Assembly (NCBI GenBank): GCA_905193765.1
Contig: CAJJPZ010000087.1
Location: forward strand, 1-9,127
Direction: 5' to 3'
From: an uncultured Eubacterium sp.
GTDB lineage: Bacteria; Bacillota; Clostridia; Peptostreptococcales; Anaerovoracaceae
Length of the DNA: 9,127 bases
Part shown: piece by piece, positions 7,212-9,127 of the stretch
How positions within the stretch are numbered: the first letter of the stretch is position 1
Layout of the letters: each line of letters begins with the position of its first letter
The notes under the pieces: model-generated
The model's database searches: none
Seen by the model: only the letters and a program-made list of their open reading frames with translations
What the model was told of the DNA's origin: nothing
Position numbers and translations under genes: made by a program

Positions 7212-7458
7212 AGTTTTTTTTTATATTTTTTAAATGTGACTCATCCCACATTTTAAGCACATCACCTTTTACGTCATACTGATCATAAGAAGCACAGCAA
7301 TTAGAGCATCCTCCGATAACCAGCAGACAGTCGTATTCCTCATCTTCACGGGCATAAGGGAATTCGATATCGACAAATTCATCTCTGATTTCCCTGAAAG
7401 CCTTACCTCTGTCATATCTCGGATTGCATCCTCCGCAAAATCTAATTGCACACTTCAT
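7201..7458 (-). CDS. Small Cys-rich protein of the 4-hydroxybutyrate operon, function unknown
   Basis: An 85-residue protein of unknown function with seven cysteines: Cys3, Cys8 and Cys11 (FCGGCNPRYDR), Cys44, and Cys51, Cys54, Cys55 (GGCSNCCASYD). The paired CGGC and CxxCC clusters around a short beta-like hydrophobic stretch (YDCLLVIGG) suggest a metal or iron-sulfur site or a redox thiol protein; that is inference. It has no signal peptide or membrane segment. The frame is open upstream to 7524, but those codons run through a terminator hairpin (7499-7533). I chose the ATG at 7458, where a GGAG lies 11 nt upstream and the conserved-looking MKCAIRFCGGC begins. The gene sits between abfD and abfT, 25 nt from abfT, so it is co-expressed with an oxygen-sensitive [4Fe-4S] flavoenzyme. 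I recall a small hypothetical gene at a similar place in other clostridial clusters, but cannot verify it here. A role in AbfD maturation or protection is a hypothesis. Confidence 0.8.
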   Translation of the reverse strand: MKCAIRFCGGCNPRYDRGKAFREIRDEFVDIEFPYAREDEEYDCLLVIGGCSNCCASYDQYDVKGDVLKMWDESHLKNIKKNFQP

Positions 7459-7498
7459 CGTAATGTTATCTCCATAAATTGTATTTTCTGTATTTTTG

Positions 7499-7533
7499 AA
7501 AAAAGAGGCCGCCCTGGGCAACAAAGCGACCTC
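7499..7533 (-). terminator. Intrinsic terminator or attenuator after abfD
   Basis: In the minus direction GAGGTCGC (complement of 7526-7533) pairs with GCGGCCTC (complement of 7505-7512), eight pairs with one G-U, across a 13-nt loop, followed by TTTTTT (complement of 7499-7504). It starts 37 nt after the abfD stop and ends about 40 nt before the ATG of the Cys-rich gene. I find no convincing promoter between it and that gene (only a TACAAT without a -35), so partial read-through is the likely way the rest of the operon is expressed. Confidence 0.8.
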
Positions 7534-7570
7534 ATATTCTAAGCTTTACAAGCCTATTTTTTTACAGTTC

Positions 7571-9043
7571 TTATTTGATTCCTGCAATTGCTTTAGCAAG
7601 CTCTTTCTTTCCTTCGATGTTGCCCTGTCTTGAGATCATGATTCTCTGAGCCTGTGGTGAACCAGCGCCATGCATTGACTCTGTTCTGTACCCTACAGCA
7701 GCAGCACCTAAGCACATGTTTTCGAGGAATCTCAGAACTCTCATTCTCTCTTCTGTTGTGCATGAAGGAGCAGCAGCAAAGTACTTGTTGCAGATCTCGC
7801 CGATAGTTTCGCCGTTCTTGCCAACCTTCATGTCTGACTTGAAGTCTGTTTCTGAAGGCATTGTAACCATAAGGCCTCCTGCGATGTCTTCAGCAAGTCT
7901 TACGATCTCGTAAGGGAATCTTGTTACATTCTGCTTACAAACGTTTGCTAACAGCAGGTCGATCTGGTAGTTACCAGCTTCTGTCTGCCAGCCTTCAGTT
8001 GAGCAAGCGATACCGCAGCAGTAAAGTGTTTCATTCAGGTGAGTCATCTCGATCAGCTTGTCTTTGATGTGTGAAGCTTTCTGAGCACCATTGTATTCAG
8101 CAGCTAATGCAGCAGCACCGATAACAACGTCACCAACACCAACTTTACATCCGCCGTATGACTGTCTGTGGTATCCGGCGAATCTTTCTACCATCATTCC
8201 AGCAAAGTCATATTCACCTGCGAGGAAGATATATTCGTTAGGAATGAATACATCGTCGAATACTACTAATGCTTCCTGACCGCCGAACTTAGCGTTACCG
8301 AGGTCGATCTCAGCGCCTTCTTCCAGTTTTCTTGTATCACATGACTGTCTTCCGTAGATCATGTACATACCTTCAGCATCTGTAGGACATGCGAATGATA
8401 CTGCGTAATCCTTGTCATCTTCTCTCATTGCCTGTGTAGGCATGATGATGTGCCAGTGTGAGTTGATAGAACCAGTCTGGTGGCACTTAGCTCCTCTTAC
8501 TACGATACCGTCTTCTCTTCTTTCAACGATATGTACGAATAAGTCAGCATCTCTCTGAGCATGTGGAGCAAGACCTCTGTCACCCTTAGGGTCAGTCATG
8601 GCACCGTCTACTACCAGGTCTTTTTCCTGTACCATCTTCAGGAAGTTCTTGAAGTTTTCGTGGTACTTAGTTCCATATTTTTTATCAGTTTCATATGTTG
8701 TCGAGAATACAGCATTGAAAGCGTCCATACCTACGCATCTCTGGAAACATGAAGCTGTCTTCTGTCCGCATAATCTCTGCATCTTAACCTTTTTCTTAAG
8801 GTCTTCGGTGCTCTGATGAAGATGAGCGAATCTGTTGATAGTTTCACCAGTAAGGCTTGACTTAGCTGTCATAAGGTCAGCATATTCAGGATCCTGAGCC
8901 AGATCATAAGTTACTGCAACGCAGTTGATCGATGGTCTGATGATAGGATGATCCACCCAATTTTCAATCTTTTCACCAAACATGTAAACTCTTGTCTTTA
9001 ACTTTCTCAAGCTTTCGATGTACTGTTCTCCTGTCATTAACAT
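7571..9043 (-). CDS. abfD: 4-hydroxybutyryl-CoA dehydratase / vinylacetyl-CoA delta-isomerase
   Basis: A 490-residue enzyme, the same length as C. aminobutyricum AbfD. It removes water from 4-hydroxybutyryl-CoA by a ketyl-radical mechanism using FAD and a [4Fe-4S] cluster, and isomerises vinylacetyl-CoA to crotonyl-CoA; the active form is a cytoplasmic homotetramer with an acyl-CoA-dehydrogenase-like fold (HpaB superfamily). With the start at MLMTGEQYIESL, all four cluster ligands fall at the reference positions: Cys99, Cys103, His292 and Cys299. Catalytic residues Glu257 (GGQEALV), Tyr296 and Glu455 (GYRTESMHGAGSPQ) are also present. The frame continues 14 codons upstream to a GTG at 9085, but an AAAGGAG 11 nt before the ATG at 9043 and the exact match of residue numbering decide the start. 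Codon use is strongly biased (no ATA among the first five Ile codons; AGA for Arg), as expected for high expression. It is the first visible gene of the operon; a terminator-like hairpin follows it. Confidence 0.97.
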   Translation of the reverse strand: MLMTGEQYIESLRKLKTRVYMFGEKIENWVDHPIIRPSINCVAVTYDLAQDPEYADLMTAKSSLTGETINRFAHLHQSTEDLKKKVKMQRLCGQKTASCFQRCVGMDAFNAVFSTTYETDKKYGTKYHENFKNFLKMVQEKDLVVDGAMTDPKGDRGLAPHAQRDADLFVHIVERREDGIVVRGAKCHQTGSINSHWHIIMPTQAMREDDKDYAVSFACPTDAEGMYMIYGRQSCDTRKLEEGAEIDLGNAKFGGQEALVVFDDVFIPNEYIFLAGEYDFAGMMVERFAGYHRQSYGGCKVGVGDVVIGAAALAAEYNGAQKASHIKDKLIEMTHLNETLYCCGIACSTEGWQTEAGNYQIDLLLANVCKQNVTRFPYEIVRLAEDIAGGLMVTMPSETDFKSDMKVGKNGETIGEICNKYFAAAPSCTTEERMRVLRFLENMCLGAAAVGYRTESMHGAGSPQAQRIMISRQGNIEGKKELAKAIAGIK

Positions 9044-9075
9044 AATTAAAATCACTCCTTTATTATTTTTAACTC

Positions 9076-9101
9076 CTTCGAACACTTAATTGTGATCGAA
9101 G
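9076..9101. promoter_or_regulatory. Imperfect dyad upstream of abfD, candidate operator or leader hairpin
   Basis: CTTCGA (9076-9081) and TCGAAG (9096-9101) are exact inverted repeats. Inside them CAC (9083-9085) and GTG (9092-9094) also pair, around TTAATT, giving 9 of 13 symmetric positions. On the minus strand a possible -10 TATAGT (complement of 9111-9116) lies just upstream, which would place the dyad at about +3 to +28 of an abfD transcript; its -35 would be outside the window. It may act as a DNA operator or as a 5'-leader hairpin. There is no T-run directly after it in either direction, so it is not a standard terminator. Confidence 0.4.
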
Positions 9102-9127
9102 AAATCATAAACTATATTAATACCCGA

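Noticed and set aside
7470..7498. Possible promoter (TACAAT) ahead of the Cys-rich gene
   Set aside because: No -35 hexamer lies at 16-18 bp and the A/T-rich background makes a chance -10 likely; the leader would also be too short to hold the ribosome binding site comfortably.
7459..7524. N-terminal extension of the Cys-rich protein (107 residues)
   Set aside because: Those codons lie partly inside the terminator hairpin and T-run at 7499-7533, and a usable GGAG precedes the ATG at 7458.
9044..9085. N-terminal extension of AbfD from a GTG at 9085 (504 residues)
   Set aside because: The extension crosses the ribosome binding site AAAGGAG, shifts the numbering away from the known ligands, and has no support from family length (490).
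1..9127. CRISPR arrays, insertion sequences, tRNA or rRNA genes, phage genes
   Set aside because: No regularly spaced direct repeats, transposase-like frames, cloverleaf sequences or integrase signatures were seen on either strand.

Overview
The window reads as chromosomal DNA of a fermentative, strictly anaerobic member of the Clostridia (Firmicutes). The basis is strong AGGAGG-type ribosome binding sites, compact intrinsic terminators, a clostridial-type FtsX-like ABC exporter, a DUF975 membrane protein, and above all an operon for the 4-hydroxybutyrate (GABA/succinate) to crotonyl-CoA route known from Clostridium aminobutyricum, C. kluyveri and C. difficile. The genus cannot be fixed from this window; a Clostridium/Anaerovoracaceae-like lineage is a guess.

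Layout, left to right. Positions 1-894 (minus): an ABC exporter pair, with the N-terminus of a large permease running off the left edge and its ATPase. Positions 895-1072: a divergent regulatory region with a perfect 8+8 dyad and a near-consensus extended -10 promoter pointing right. Positions 1073-3557 (plus): a crotonase and a single-chain family I acyl-CoA:carboxylate CoA-transferase, separated by an internal terminator-like hairpin. Around 3604-3642: a bidirectional terminator. Positions 3666-4520 (minus): a DUF975 membrane protein with its own TTGACA promoter. Positions 4662-9043 (minus, transcribed leftward): abfD (4-hydroxybutyryl-CoA dehydratase), a terminator-like hairpin, an 85-residue Cys-rich protein, abfT (4-hydroxybutyrate CoA-transferase), 4hbD (4-hydroxybutyrate dehydrogenase) and a strong terminator. 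An imperfect dyad lies upstream of abfD at the right edge.

How the genes work together. 4HbD reduces succinate semialdehyde to 4-hydroxybutyrate, AbfT activates it with CoA from acetyl-CoA (or butyryl-CoA), and AbfD dehydrates and isomerises 4-hydroxybutyryl-CoA to crotonyl-CoA. The crotonase in the facing operon can hydrate crotonyl-CoA to 3-hydroxybutyryl-CoA (oxidative branch to acetyl-CoA) or run in reverse for butyrate formation. The second CoA-transferase can exchange CoA between short acyl-CoAs and acids. Enzymes that supply succinate semialdehyde (SucD or a GABA aminotransferase) and reduce crotonyl-CoA (Bcd/Etf) are not in the window; the first may lie beyond the right edge.

All catalytic residues known for the abf enzymes are present, so the core pathway itself is not new. 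The least explained parts are the small seven-cysteine protein inside the operon, the hairpins around it, and the two operator-like dyads. Those are the best candidates for something undescribed.
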